A stretch of 64,000 nucleotides of DNA. Source: Acholoe squamosa (lineage: Eukaryota > Annelida > Polychaeta > Phyllodocida > Polynoidae). The translations under genes and the position numbers were made by a program. The notes beneath the pieces were generated by a model that was not told where the DNA came from, did not search any database, and was given only the letters and a program-made list of their open reading frames with translations. Shown piece after piece: positions 23,801-38,800 of this stretch (its first letter is position 1; every line of letters starts with the position of its first letter). The stretch lies in NCBI GenBank assembly GCA_949317995.1, contig OX439045.1, positions 45,961,693 to 46,025,692 of the forward strand. Direction: 5' to 3'.

Positions 23801-26800
23801 AGAGGGAGAAATTTCCAACCACAGATGTCAGCCGGACCTCGATCCGTCTCAATTCAGGGACTGTGAGTCCTTTGATTACACTCCCTTTATGTGACATTGA
23901 TTGGGCTAAGGCGCTTGTGATAGGCAAAGTCTGATAAAGACACGAGCCATGAACTCTTTTACAGTGCCAACGGTATTAGGGCTTTCTTCTAGATCAGAGT
24001 CACTGGGGCCAGATGTTACTATAATGGTTCGAACATTGATGCAAACAATGTCCTGGTACAACAAGTAAAAACAAAACAAGAATAATATTTCTTCAACAAA
24101 ACCTCAATAGGACTAATAGTTCAAATAGATATGTAGATAGGTGAATTGAGAGTGCAAAATAAAAGATAAAACATACTTTTTGATAATTGAAAGGCGAGTG
24201 AGGAAATGTTTTCAAACATTGTTAAGATCTTATCAACAACAGGCCAGAGGGAGGTGGCACTCCAAGCACAACCTTTCTTGAAGAAAAAAAAATGTTTGAG
24301 GGATCGTGTTTCAAAGCCTTTTTACATAACACCTTTTTTCCGTCCATCATTTACTATTTCAGTCGATCCGGTCTAAATTTAAAGTGTTTATGAATTGATC
24401 AGAGGGAATCCTTGGAGAAAGTCAGTCTTCACTACTAATTAACGGACAGTGCGTCATTAGAACGCATCAAAAATAGCCTCAGTCGACAGCGAGTTGCTCA
24501 CCAGAAATAAAGATGACAGGCGGGAGTCTACCTAATTTTACCGTGACATTCGTGGTGGGCAGTGGGCAGTTAGAACGTTTAGCTCGGACATAAGACAGTT
24601 GACTATTTACACCCATTCCAATTGGCTGTGTTTTAGACGAGCTAGACAGCGAATTAAAGGTTCCCTCCTTCAGAACAAGCTATTCAGCACGAGCTGCTCA
24701 GAGGCAGTAGTGGTTTGAAATGTCAGGTCAAGTAGCCATCTTGATTTACCTGACACAACACCTGCCTTCCGCCCAGAGACGGGTCCTACGTGCCAGCAGG
24801 GAATAGATTCTGATTCATAATGAGCTGCTTCATGAGCTGTTGCGAGCTGCTCGAGGCGGATCATATTTCTGGCTAGCAGCATTCTGAGGGTAGCTTAGTG
24901 ATGGTGTGGTTTATAATAGCATACCATTACTACAGTGTTTGTGTGGTAGGTTTCTACCCCAAGGGACCACTTTCTTCCCAACCAACTTAAAGCAGTGGTA
25001 TTAGACCCCTCCCTCCCCAAACCCTAACACATGAGCTGCTCTCCAGTAACAGCTTTCGGTATGGGAGCTGCTCGATGTGGCACTACCCTCTAGCCTAGCC
25101 GACGGCCTCCACATTGCCAGACAGCGGCTCTAGCTATTTGTCCATTACCCCCTCCCCTTGCCCTCATCTTTCCTCTTGCCAAACCTCTCTCTGAGAACGG
25201 GAGCTCGCAGTCCTGGGCTGCGCCAAAGACAATTTGGCTAAAATCGCCCCAGATCTGCCCCATACCTGGGGCAGGCAGGGATAGGCCCTCCACCCAATAA
25301 CTCTGACTCAGCCAATTTTGTCCCAGTGCCATGTCCTACCTTACACACTTCCAGCTGTCATGGGAGAACCATGATACATAGATAAGGGTGGCACCAAGTA
25401 TGTGAAAGGAATCAGGCACCGTCACGCGTTTGTAGTTCATGCCTGAGAGTAGAATAAAACCTAGTTAGGTGAGCTTGTCGTCTATATACTTCTGATAGAT
25501 CACAGACTGGCGACACTTCACAATGTTCCCCCTAATTCGTACCATTACGCAGCTGTCGCTGCCTTCAAGGTGGAGGCGAACCTGAAGGCAGGCCGGGCAG
25601 GTAAAGTACGACAAATTATGCCCGTGATTAGCCTGATGCTGGGGCCCTAATTATCTTGGAGCAGATTACCCCGGGTCCGGCTCACTTGCGAAATAATCAT
25701 CATAATTAGTTTGCACAGAGGCTCAAATTAGAGGGGAAGGGAGCTGTTCAGACGCCACCACTACCTGCTCAACGGGCCTCCTTTTCGTGTCGCCCCCTAG
25801 TGGAGCAGTCGGAGTCGTTTCTCCAGCTTCCTTCTGCTCAGTCGTGGACCTTTTAGCGTGCATGCACAGTGATATGATATATGACGTCAGGGCACCACCC
25901 CACATTCAACATAATGGCAGTGAATTCATAGCCACCCTTGCAGCTTTCTTCATATTGGAGAGAGGTTGTTGTAGGGTTGGGGAGGTGGAGGGGGTGTGGT
26001 ATAAGGGTTTAGGTGGGGACCATATTCCTCTGACCCCCCCCCCCTTCCCACCTCTGCGAGTTTTCCATCAGGTTCTATGAGACTGAGGACAAGGCTGGGG
26101 TGGGGACAAAGGAGGCTAGTGAGAAGGTTGGAGGAAAGTGGACAGCAAAGTTGCTAACCCTCTTACTCAATAAGTCTTCTGGCCCTCCTCGCTATAAGGC
26201 CATATTCCTTTACACATATTGCAATTTCATTCCGCACGAGGCTGGTTGAACAGCAGTGCCCCCTGCTGCCTGCCCTGGGCTAAGCTGGCGCCGAGGCATT
26301 GCGGGGGATAACATCGGACGTGACAAATCCCAGAAATGACCCGCGCTGAGCCGGCCCCCATCTCAGCAAATGCCCTCCACCATCCCCCCTCTGAACCCCC
26401 AACCAACATCCCCTGTAAACTACCCCAACCTCCCCATCAGCCCTTCTTACTGCTAAACAGACAACCTCCAAGTGACACAGATTTATGTCTGATGCATTAT
26501 GCGTTTATGCCTAATAGATTTATTGTAATAAAAACAATTAGAGGATCCCTCCCGAAGTCTACGCCAGGCTAGCAAGGCATTCATCACTGGAGTAGGAATG
26601 GAGGAGCGAGGGAGCTGGCCTCCACCCCACCTCCTGCCTTACTCCCCCCCGACAGCCTGGGCGAGGGACACGCATGATTTGTTTAGCGTGTGCAACCAAA
26701 CTGGATTAGGGATTCGGGGCCAAAGAGCACGGGCGGGCCGACCACTCGGATCCAATCGGGCCAGAGTGGGTGTAGCGTCGGCCGGACACGTGTCTTCAGA

Positions 26801-29800
26801 ACCAGGAGGGGCTGACCAGCAACTGAACCCCCGCCCCCACTACCTTCCTGACCACAACCTGTTTCAGCCCGATGGATTGGTCAACGACAGAAAAAGAACA
26901 AAAGCCTCCTAATGGACCGCGCCTCTCCGTCTTAGACTTCATCCGCTATGCCACATACGTCTTCATTGTCCTGGTTAGGGTTGGGCAGGCTGCACGCTCA
27001 GGCCTTTCCATTGATTCCAGCCGCCTAGCAAAGAGTGCAGGCTAGGAAAGGCAGACTTATATAGGGGGTGTAGGAGCTATATGAGAAAGGCTGGAAGGGA
27101 GGGGGAGGGGATCGAGGCCAAGGGTGGCCGCGGGCATGTCATATCGGCAATGGCGTTGGGCCCATAGTCCAAGCACTAAATCCTGTGGCATTATTACGTT
27201 CGGAATATATTCACCATCCACCTGACTTATTTGTGACGTGGCCCAATGACAGGAATGGCCCCCTTGGTCTGCTGCATCAACCTCCAGTGTATGCCCTCTT
27301 TACACTGCCTTCTGGAAGGGGATCAGGAGGAAAGTAGGCAAGATCTATGACAGATGGGAGGCAAGAGGCTTTTCTAGTATGTATAAATTGCACTTGAGAC
27401 GGACCAGGCTGTTTGTAGACACTGTCCTTGAGTAGGGCAGGAGGGGCAAGCAACCAGTTTGAGTGTCAGCCAGTTTAGGAGCAATGTTTTCCTGCTGAGT
27501 CATGTGTCAAACACTGATTGACTGTCACGGCACTATTGGTCTGTTGGAGGATATACCTGATCTAAGAGAACTCATGTATGGGTCCTCTAACCAGGACCTA
27601 GTACCCCTACAGACCAACTATTGATGTACCCATCAGTCGCTCCCAACTACCTGCTCCAATGGTCCAATTTATGGCATTACTCAGCGGCTGGTTATAAGTG
27701 CCATCATAAGAGCAAGTGTCTCCCCTAACTCATAAAAAAATCCATAAAAAGCCAACACCATATCCATTTATTCTCACACCATCCCTGACTGGTCGCCAAT
27801 GTAGCTCGATGTGGTGGACATGATGCCCGTCAAAGTCAAACCAAAACTTGCCTTTGATTGAATCGATTATCAGAGAGGAAAACCAATTTGCTGTAAAGGA
27901 AATCCCTATAACAGGCAAAGCGTGGATCCCTCAGCCTAGCACTCAATGGTCGCTTGAAATTCGGCACATTTTTGGCAGCAGCGGTGCCATGGCTGAATTC
28001 TTTGATGTGGGCTGGCCTAATGGACACCCAACCCCCGCTAGCCACTTGAATGATGATAGTCCATTTTGCCATTTTGCCAGCGAGCAATCATGGGATCAAT
28101 AGTGATTGTCAGTGCTGGGGCATTACCTCTGGGGCGGTGAGCCTGTGGGCCACTGCTTGCTCTCTCATGGGGCATGTGCCCATAGGCAGGCAGCTAGTGG
28201 CCAGCACTTCTCCCTATCCCTCTGCTACAGCCTAGGGGCGGATGTTGATCTCTGGCCCCCAGGCAGTGGGGTGGTCGGGCACGTTGAGGGCGGTGAGTTA
28301 GCCGCCGACATTGTTCCTCCAGTCACGCTGGAGGGCACGGCAGGCGGAAAGCGGCCCGTCGTTGATCCATCACTGTACAGCCAGCGGGCGTGACCAGCGA
28401 GGTGCAGCCGTGCGTGGCCAGCGCCCACAATAAACCAGGGCATGGCGCCCGGTACCCGCCACCATGCAGCCGCCGATCCCATCAGGCCACAAAACAAGCG
28501 CCTTTCCCACCCACACCCAACCGGAACATATTATAAATACCGTCCTCTCGTATGCGTGACACAAAGTGCATGCATTCCAAATCCATACTTTCTGAGTTCT
28601 CACAATAACACATGAGCCCGGCTCCTTGCTTTTGACCCTGAAAAAGTACTATTATCTCTTCTGTGTCTATTTTTATTTGATAAAATTTCAATCCAATTTA
28701 TTCTGACAAGAAAAAAAAAGGTCAAATGGCATACGCTGTTTTAATCAGTCTGTTTCCCACGGTTTTAAAGAATCAAAACATCACCAACCGTTCGCTTGGC
28801 CGGAAATATCCCAGCAGGGATAGCTGCGACTAATTTGGTTGCAGAGAAAAAAAAATAGTGGAAACTGATGCAGGGATTAAAATAGTTCAGACAGGGCGAC
28901 TGCTGTGGCGTCGATGGGGTCGAGTTACAGATTACAAAAATGAAACACAATTTTAATATTCTCCAGGTGGTGTTTTTCCCCAAGACCTCTTCATAAAAGG
29001 CCAAGGGGGGATGGGCAGTCAGTCTTCATGAGATCTCAAAAAGAGGGTTTCCAATCACAGATATCATTATGATAAGGGAGCATCATTAACTTTTTCCCTC
29101 ATCAATATTCTCACAGAATATTGATACCACCCAAACATACCAATACACAATATTGAATATCTGCGCTTTATACAAAAACACCGTTTTAATGAAGAAGCTC
29201 CAGGAGAGCAGCTTGTGGTGTTTGAATTACCTCCATGTGAGCTGCTCGTGATGGAGATGCATGCAGTCAATGACACGGACCTGTGACTGAAAGCAGCTCG
29301 AGCACGTTTCTTATAATTAGAAGCCACCTGCTCCACTGTTCCCTGCACCCTCTCTGCTCACCGAGCAGGTCAGTTGTTAACATGGGGGTGGGGGAGCAGC
29401 TCTGAGGGAGTAGCTCAGAAGGAGGGATGTAGCGGCTGTTGTCCAACTAACTGTAATGGTGTTTTGAATTGCTGAGTGTGTACACTAGCCATGTATCTAC
29501 ACGGCAGGTAACACGTCGGTAAATTACTCTCGCACATGGGTGCTTCACATTAGGGTTTCCTTCTAACACACTGTCATTCCTTCTCCACTATTCTGATCAA
29601 TACCTGCACGTGCTTCCCAGGAACCTTCTCACACTTCTTACAGTCAATACAGCCGCAACATCTCTCTGTGTGGATTTTTTTTTTCAGTTGTACATGTATT
29701 TATTTTAGGACTTCTTGTCGCGACCATAGACCTCGACAATATCTAATATCTTGTGTGATCGATTTCAATCTCCGGTTAGAAGTGGCCCTCCAATACACAC

Positions 29801-32800
29801 AGATTGATTTTTATTTTCCCCAGGAGGGCTCCCTGCTCGCCACATCTCCCCCAGGACGCGTCACATGCCTGAGTGACTCCCATTAAACACAATGTCTGCT
29901 TCCAGGTGCCTTGAGCCTGTCCTACCGACAACGCTAATATCCCAACCCACTCTAGCATTGCAGGCATACACAGCTATTGGCAGAGGTCTGACCCTCTTCC
30001 AAACAGCTCCTCAAAGCCTTGAGGAAGAAATGTGTTTTATGTAACAGAACCTTTTGGAGATTTCCTTCTTCTCAGCCTAGTCATTTTGAGTCGGCTCAGC
30101 TGAATCCGGTTGGTGGTGCCACTGGGGTTTTGAAAATCTGTGTCGTGAGACATGCGCAGCTTGACTGCGGACAGCTGTTGCCCGCCACCCTCCCAACCCC
30201 TTGACTGGAGAGCAAGTTCAGCTGCACCCCCTCAACCCCTCCCAACTCCATCCCTTCCTCCACCTAACATGTTTCCCGTCTGCTTGCTTTGCTTGGTTCC
30301 TCAAAAAAAGGGGACTAAGAAGGCTTGTTGACAATGTTGTCTGACAAGCCTTCTGTCGCAATAAAATCGACCAATTTGTCACTGACCCTTTCCCGGCCTG
30401 CCAGAGGGACAGAAATCGGAAGGCTTCTCTTGTCAAGTAAGGCTGGCGCAGACTCTGGAGAGGACTTGGGCATTGGCCACATGGAGAAGAGGTGGTACCC
30501 AAAGGTACCAAATCAGTAAGTCATTTTCGCCAATATTATAGCAGTCCTTGGCCTTCTATAAGCCGTCAGCCATTACCTCCACTTAGGGCCACTGCTGCAC
30601 CTTTTAACCCCGTTGAGGGTGGGGAGGACGAGAGCGGCAAGGGGCGTGGTGCTTGGACTTTTGGTGCTACTCTTGGCAAGAGGGTGGGGCACCGGAACTG
30701 AGGGGCCGGAAACGGCGCCTTAGATTTGTGCAGTAGTGCGAATCACTGCGACGAGCCTTGGGGCTTCAATTCTTGAGGATGTAGAAGAGGGTGGGCCTCT
30801 ATGAGAAAGCTCGGACTGGTAATCACGACAGCCAAGCCTTTTGATAGTGGTCACTTCGTATTCTGGTAGCCCTTTGGTCTCGTCTAATTGCGAGGTCAGG
30901 GGAAGAGAGTATAGCGAACGCCCTCGACTTGTGACAGCGGCACTGCGGTGGCCGTTCTCCCATTTTGGTCCATTTTCTACCCGGTGGACCAGTAAATCAG
31001 TTCCGATTGCTTGCTGGCATGGAAGAGACCATCGGAGTGGCCACACTCAGAAGTTGTCGAGTTGGAATCACGACTCAACAGTTGAGTGACCCCTAGGAGA
31101 CCCTCTCATCTCTAGCCATAAGTAATACGTCAGAGCAATACCCGCACCCGACTTGCCTCAGCCTACATGATCCCCCAGTGCTAGTATCCATAGCTGGCTC
31201 TCAGTGACAGAGAGACCAAAGAAAAGGGGATGCTCGGGACTTACACTGAGCCGCTCAGAGTAGCTCAGTTAAAAAACACTGTTTGATATGAGTCCGTCGG
31301 GAGGAAGCTCTTTGGCATGAATTAGATTTAAATTTGCATTTCTTTACGAGACAGCCATCAGCTACACGCAAGTCACAGGACCGACATTCATTGGCTGTGT
31401 GCTAAGGCCATTTCAGTGATGGGTTTCTGCCTGACTAGGGCCGGGTAGGGAATCACAGGAGGTATGGGGGACCGTAATCATGTTAGCCGACGCTGCCCAT
31501 AAAAAAATACACACACGTTATGACCGATAGAAGACTTTCATGCAATTTAAGTGCTTACGTTATTCCCAGTGACAAAGATCATTTAATTTCCTCAATGCAT
31601 TCCTCTAGTCTGCTTTTATTGGTGGCCCACGGATGAAACCACTGGAAAATACTGTAAGCGTGTCTAAGTACACTTTGGGGATGGGCCTCACTGGCATACA
31701 CAATGATGTCGGTGCTTGTCCATAAAATCAGCCTAGGTGGCTGCCGTTATAACTGCCTTGTCATGTCGTGGTAAAACATGCAGGCGCACCTGTCATCTGT
31801 TACGTAAGGACAAAACAATAAAACTCTAACTCACCTAATGACACAAGGCAGTTTAATCTGATCGTCCAGATGGCAACTCCAGTACATAAAACAGCCACAA
31901 AGTCAGCAAAACCTTTTACCTATGCATATTATAGAGGCTGAGATAAAACACTACCTGAGGCTGAATTTAGCAGGTAACAACAGGGTTATTCACAGCTCTT
32001 GGATGCCATAATTGACCTCCCTGCTCTGGTTACCTCTAGTGACGTCACACTAGGGAATTATTGTGCTCATCAGATAAGGCAGAAAAAAACCATAGAAATG
32101 CAACCATATCCAATAGCATCCCCTAACGCAAAATGCATTATGGTTAAGCTGCTTCAAAGGGTTCCGTCTGCCTCCTGGAAGCCAGTGATTCATTTAGCGG
32201 AGTAGCTGGAGGATAGAGACCCGATGCATATACACCCTGCTGCACTGGAGGGAAAACACCAATCTGTCTATATACATAATCTGGTGTGGCTTTTTCTCAG
32301 GAAGAGAAGTCAGTGGGGGTTGCAGTGGCAGCAGCGCCCTCCGTCTGCCTTGTGGGGATTTTCTGTCTACCTAGGTAAGTGGACAGATGGATCGAACAAA
32401 GAAGGAATTCCCCAGTGAGGGAGGAAAGAGGTGGAGATGGTGGGGGTTCTTCCATAAAGACTTGCTGCTAAATAAGAAAAGCTGTGAAGAGATTCTCAGT
32501 GGATCTGGAAATCCTGTAAGTAGTTTACCCGGCCCGACCTTTACCTGCCTGACGTAATGAGGGTCTATTTTTGGATCGGGAAAAGCTCATGTCATTTCAA
32601 CCTGGAGTGACTCACGTAAAAATCAGATACAAGAGTCTTCACCACAGGGCCAGCAAGCTGTTAATGGAACTGTAGTGGAAATATTCCGAACCTTTGGATT
32701 ACCAAGAACATCACTGTTTTTCCCTACTTGGCTTAGGCGGGACAAAATAATGCAGATAGAAAAAGTGGAACAACCTGAGAGCCTTCCTCACTATTTCTGC

Positions 32801-35800
32801 TGTCATCTGCCTTCAAGGCATGACGGCTTATAGTATTGGATTATCACAGACGTCAGTCAGGCGAATGGATTTGTGAATCTTCCTCTGGAGGATTTCTCTT
32901 GGAAATGTCACTGAGGCTAACATTATAAGTACTATTCTTCATGCATCCCTGTCACATCATGGCTTCGCCTCTCCCCTTTTTCATATCTCTAGAACATATA
33001 TCGAACCTGAGTCTCCATCGATTCGGAACTAACAAGCTCGGAAATTTATAGCGGGCGAGCACCCTCGTTTGAACCATGGGGAGAGGGAAAAAGCATCTTA
33101 TTGAATGGATTCAATTGGTTTCATATCTGCAGTGGGTAATAAGCTCCTTGCCAGAGAGGAACAAAAAAAGATGCTTCAAAAATCAAAGATTGCCTAATCT
33201 CGCAAGAATTGCTACTCCTCCTTTCTTGTGGATGGACTGGCATGGGCTAACCAAGCTAGCTGCACTCTTCGGTTTTCTGCCATTGTAGTATCGGAATCTG
33301 GGGTTTGCTGGGGCTCGGTTTCAATTTGTCACTGAGTGTTGAGCTGAATACTGCAGGCATGGCCTATTCAATTATTGGGATTCGTTGGTCGCATTTCACC
33401 TTGTCAATACTAGTGTGCGATGCTCCTCCCCTATGACAGCATCTACCGAAACACTCACACCCACAAGCATCATTTCTCTCACCCTCACCCCAGCCCAGTA
33501 CTTTCCCTCATCCCTCCACCCACTCCCCTACGTCCTCTTAAAGCCACCACTCTTCCACTCCCAACCCTCACCGGGCCTCAAGGCGCTCTGGCTCCACTCA
33601 CAATCTCACTTTACAAACTGGTGTGCGATTCAGAGGAGCCTTCCCATTGTGGCCCGAGCCTGAAATATGAAATGGAGAGATCGGCCTCAGCCAAAGGGGC
33701 GGCGGGTTCTCCGACATTGGTTGCTATGAAAGACAGATCCTCAGACTTCAACGTGATACATCCTTGTCACAGCAGACCTGTCAGCCTACTGATCCTCAAT
33801 AATATCCTTTAATATCAGGCCTCTGGGCGTATGCAGCTATAGCTTTTCCTGTCAATTAATCCAATATGCATGGGTAGATGTACATATACATCTGTGTTAT
33901 TTTTTCTCTTTAGACTGGGTGTGTCCTTACAAAGACACAAGACCCACCCAGCCTTAAGGTAAGGCACATTTGAGAAAGGGGTAGCCCTAGTGGTTGCTCT
34001 TATTGGCATCAGTGCTGGGGGAACTAGCATTATACAAAGTGCTACCTCCATTCCCAGCCCAGATTAAACCGGCCAGCCCACCCTCGCAAGCACGGCCCCA
34101 GCGTCAGTTATAGTGTCAATTTACAATGAATGCCCTGCTTTGCAGTCACCCTGGAGGACACTGGCATAATGTCCACTAAGGCTTGGCATTGTGGAATGGG
34201 CCTTGTCGCCTCACACCTCATGGGCTATCCTATTGGTGGCTCGTCTTTTCGGGATAGAGGTGGGAGGGGACATAGAAGGAGGGATGGTAGTTGACAGCAT
34301 GCTCGCCCTATGCCATGGGACGGCAGGAAACTTCAGGAAATTAAGTGGCGCCTGGAGGAGACAGCTCCTCCAGACCAGAACATATTACCTAATTCTGGCC
34401 TGTCAGTCTAGAGGTAAAACAGCAGGGCCTAGCTGGGTCCCTCGGCCTCCTTCTCTCTATTCATCAGAGGCCCTGGTTGGGAATGAAGGACTATGGTTCT
34501 GCCCATAATAGTGAAGCTCAATCAGTAGGAACCATCAGCATCAGCGCCTTCCCTACCAGCTCAGCCTGAGTCAAATAATGGTATTGACACAGTATTAAGG
34601 CGTGTCCGTCCATAACCCAGCCTGCCACTCCTTCACACGACTCCTCCATCACCAATTACACAATATTTAACTGAGCTGAATGACTTTTAACGTGGGGGCC
34701 TAGTTTTGAGAGGGTTTCTTCCTGAGAGCAGAAAGAGAACAGTTAATGATGTTGACTGGAAACTACACGTGTTTGATTTCAAAGTTTGACTTGGGTTATG
34801 TTTTTTTCAAGAGTGCTTTCTTTAAAATCAAAAGCCTTGGTACTCGAACGCGGTCCAGAGAAGAGCACCAAGATCTGGCTGACAAAAATTGGATTGTAAA
34901 TTCCCCTTCTGTGTCCCTTTTGTGAGGAGATTGAAGAGGGAGGACAAACAGCCCTGGAGAGAAAACCATCACGTTGCCTGACGGACAGAGGACGCCACAG
35001 ATGCAAAGTACATGGCACCGATTGCAGGCGACTTGACTACTATTCGTGCAGACGCATCTACTTGAAACAATCCCAATTTTCCACTTTATTGTCTATGCAT
35101 TCACCCTTCTCAGCTATTCTCCTGCAATGACTTATTCAGTGGCACGTCCTCTTGGACAAACTCGGTGAAATCTAGCGAGAAGCGGAGGGGAGAGTGTGGA
35201 TAATGAGAAAACAAGTCACAGGGAGATCGAATACGTATTGAGGCATTGTGAGATTCTTCAATTATGCAGTATATATACTCGGCTTGCTGTATTCTGACAC
35301 TGTAGGGGACGTGAAGGGCAAAAGGCACTATCGCTTTAGGCTAGAGAAGGGTAATCTGTGATATCGGCTGACCTTAGTGGGTTAGCTTATACTCAGTATC
35401 ACGGCTCTATCACACTGATTCTATGACTTCTACAAATATACAAAAATACCCATTTTCCAAATAGGTACTACACAGCAAATAACCAAACAGGTCAGAATGC
35501 ACTGAGTACACTTGACTGCTGCCTAGGCCAACAGGCAATGACTTAACCTTAGCTTGCCCTAGGAGGAATGGAGGTCGCCACCTCTGTCACCTTTGTCTGT
35601 GGTCACCACACTAGCAAACTGACACCATTGAGGCTGCCTGCTAAAAGGCTACTGTCTGATACTTGAGACATGGACACTGAGGCAACCCCACCCTTCTTCC
35701 CTTTGTAACCCTTGCCCCTGTAGCGAAATTGATCCCCCGTACGAAGGTATTGTCGGGGTATCCCCCGTCTGGCCACATAACAAATTGGGAGCGCGCACCC

Positions 35801-38800
35801 ATGTGACGCTACCAACCAATAAGTCTCCCAATTACTACTAGATCTGGGTGCACATGCCATGCATCCTTAGTTGGCTTCAGGGTGGCGGCTGAGGGTTAGA
35901 TCCCCCCTTTACTTGTGCCACACCAGCCACGGATCTCACTAAAAGGATGACCTGCCACTTCAAATCGCACACTAATCATTAGGTAGAAAATCGTCCTCGC
36001 ATTTTCTGTTTGCCCTTCCAAAACAAAAAAACAGATATCAAATGATTTTGAGAACGGTTCAAGCCATTGATATGAACAAGATGATAGTTTTATGTGTTTT
36101 TACTGGCAATAATTCTGCACTTGAAAGACGATGGTTTTGCGTTTGAATGCCACATAAAAATCACATTACAGTCAGTTACCAATGTCAGCAAAAATAGTGC
36201 AGTTTGTTCACATTAATATCACACAGAGCAAATAGATCTTGAATTCCTTAGCACAAAACTACTACTTCCATATAAAAAAAACACATATCTAACCGGAAAA
36301 AAATCAGTCGGTGAGGCAGTTCCCGTGATATCCGTTGCAGCACTATTTTCAAAGCTGCATGAAGTAAATGTCATTTAAGTTAGTTTGCAATTGTTAGAGG
36401 TGAAAGGTGGACCTTCGCATCCGACTCCCACTCCGATGAAGCTTGTTAGTCGCGTTTTTTCATCAATTAACATTAACTCTGATGTTGTTAATGAGTGTAT
36501 TTGAGACAAAAGAAGCAGGTGGGCTCGGGCTACACACAGCCCTACTAACATTTACCAGCCCCCTCCGTGCTATCTCACTTCTCAATCATCCCCTGTGCCT
36601 CACTTTGAGTTTCTTTAACGGAATCTCCCGGCACAGAGGTGATCTTGGGTCCTCCCAACCTTTTTTCTAATCCTGGAAAACTAATTAAGCATCGTGAGGC
36701 CGATTTCAGCTTATAAAAAATGGACTAATCAAAGTAACCATCAGATGACTCTCCCCATTGTGATATTTACCAAAAATACCATTGTGCTGCCAAATATAAA
36801 ACCCGCGTCACAGAGCTGCTAGGAAGCTGGGGGTGTCCCTTGTTCATACTTTGGCTTGGAGACCGGCGGGTTGCACTAAATGCCAATCTCGAGCAGCTCT
36901 TTATGATCTGCTAGCTGAGTAGCTTATTGGTTGGGAGCCACGGCAATATCCTATCGTCTATGGGGCTGGAAGGCGGAAGTAAGCGGGTGCGCATGCCTTG
37001 TTCCGACAAGCATATCATATTATCATGAACATGAAATCCACAGCGCGCTGAAAGTCAGCTAGAGGAGCTTTCATCCAGAGGGGCTGGGTATAGTACAGGA
37101 GAGGGGCGTCATCTGGCATTCTGTCAGATGTATTACCGGTGCGACCATCTCCTCAACAATAGGGTATTACTGAGGGGTCCTCCGCAGTAGCAGATCAAGG
37201 CATTTAGTGCAGTCTGTCATCCCCCCACGTATAGGAGAATTATGTATAGCCCAGGCAGGGTCCGATCACGTTTCATTTTCTGTCCTCAACAAGGGAGCTT
37301 TTTCCCCTATCGACCATTTACTCAGACAGTGGTGGGGTCAGGTTCTTTTCTCACTTTTTACATAAAGCTGTCTGGAACAATAACAAAAAGGTATATACAT
37401 CATGAGTGGCGACTGGTGCTTGGCTTGCTGCGAATCCAATACTGCTCTCTCTTGGGTCTCTCAGGTAAGAGGTCATTTTTTACAAAGCAGACCATTTTGT
37501 AACAGGAAGGGACAGGGCTGCATGACCGATCCTAGGTCAATAAGACAATCGGTGTGCATGTCTGATAATGAGTAACTGGGTGCTTTTTAGCGTGCAGCCG
37601 ACTAGCCATTCCGTGATTGAAGGAGAATCAGGTTCGCTGCTGCCAGGGAAAGCAATCCAGCCATGGCCATGGGAGCCCATCAAACCTGCAGCCAGTGAGA
37701 AGCCAGGGTGAATCAGTGGGTCGGTGATTTAGGCGGGCGACACACTATTTGGTCGGGCTGGCCCGCTTGTAATGATGTAACTCTATCACACAAGACCCTA
37801 ATGAGTCGCAGGCCTGTGCCTCTAAAGAGTAATTGTTTCTCCACCACAGGATCAGACCCTGGCGTGATGAATCCCCCAACCACCGAAACAACCCCTCCCT
37901 AAGTCTCACTCTATTGTGGCCATCTGATAATGGAGGAGGATGCAGCAAGGCACAGGCGCCGCTTTGGGCTTCTTACAGTTTCATTTCTGAGTTTTGCCTG
38001 CAAACATTCCCCTGGTGATTAATCATTAGATATTCCCGAGCCCATGGAGAAAAATAACAAGAGAGATAAGACTGCCTTGCTGTAATTTCCTTTGGGACGA
38101 TACCAGGGAGGAGGGTGTTTTTATGTAAGGAGCTGAAAGAAAAGCAAACACTGGGAGGTGCGTGTAGGGAAAGAATCATTGTAGATGAAATGACAAGCCA
38201 ATCATTACTGTTTGGTGAATCATGCAAAATCTATTTGTCTGTGCCTGCTTTGAGATCCCGCCTGCCAATTATAGATCGCCAGTGCCTGTTAACAAATCGT
38301 TGTAAGCTCACCGGGCAAATGATATTAGTATATCAACAATGTGAGACATAAGTTGTGTTACTGCATTAGTAGCTTTTACTTTTTATTTTGCAAAGACAAC
38401 GGTCGACCTGAATTACTTTGAGCACCCATTCAAATATAGCTTTGATCTCCCATCATAATGTCTCTGAGATGTCCTTAAGTGAGTTCACTGTCAGTGCTAA
38501 GTCTGTAGGGTAGAATAGGACAAAAACAAAAACAAATCTCTAAGGGCTCTCATGAGTTGTCATGGGGCAATCATGGGTGTGAGTGGGTGGATCTGGGTGG
38601 TTCCCAGTTGGCCCATCAGTAGGGTAGCCCCACTGAGCTACTCATGGTAGTATAGGGAGCTGCTCGGGGTACTAGAAGAGGGTGTTAGCACTCAGGGAGA
38701 TGGGAGGGTGTAGTACCATCGCGACACCCTCCCTCCTGCAGAGTGACACTACTCCCAACACACCCGTTTCCATTTCAGCCTGGCGTCCAAACATAACCCC

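Noticed and set aside
29291-29299. AAGCAGCTC and other one-mismatch forms counted as motif copies
   Set aside because: One-mismatch forms are much more likely by chance, so only perfect copies were used for the clustering claim.
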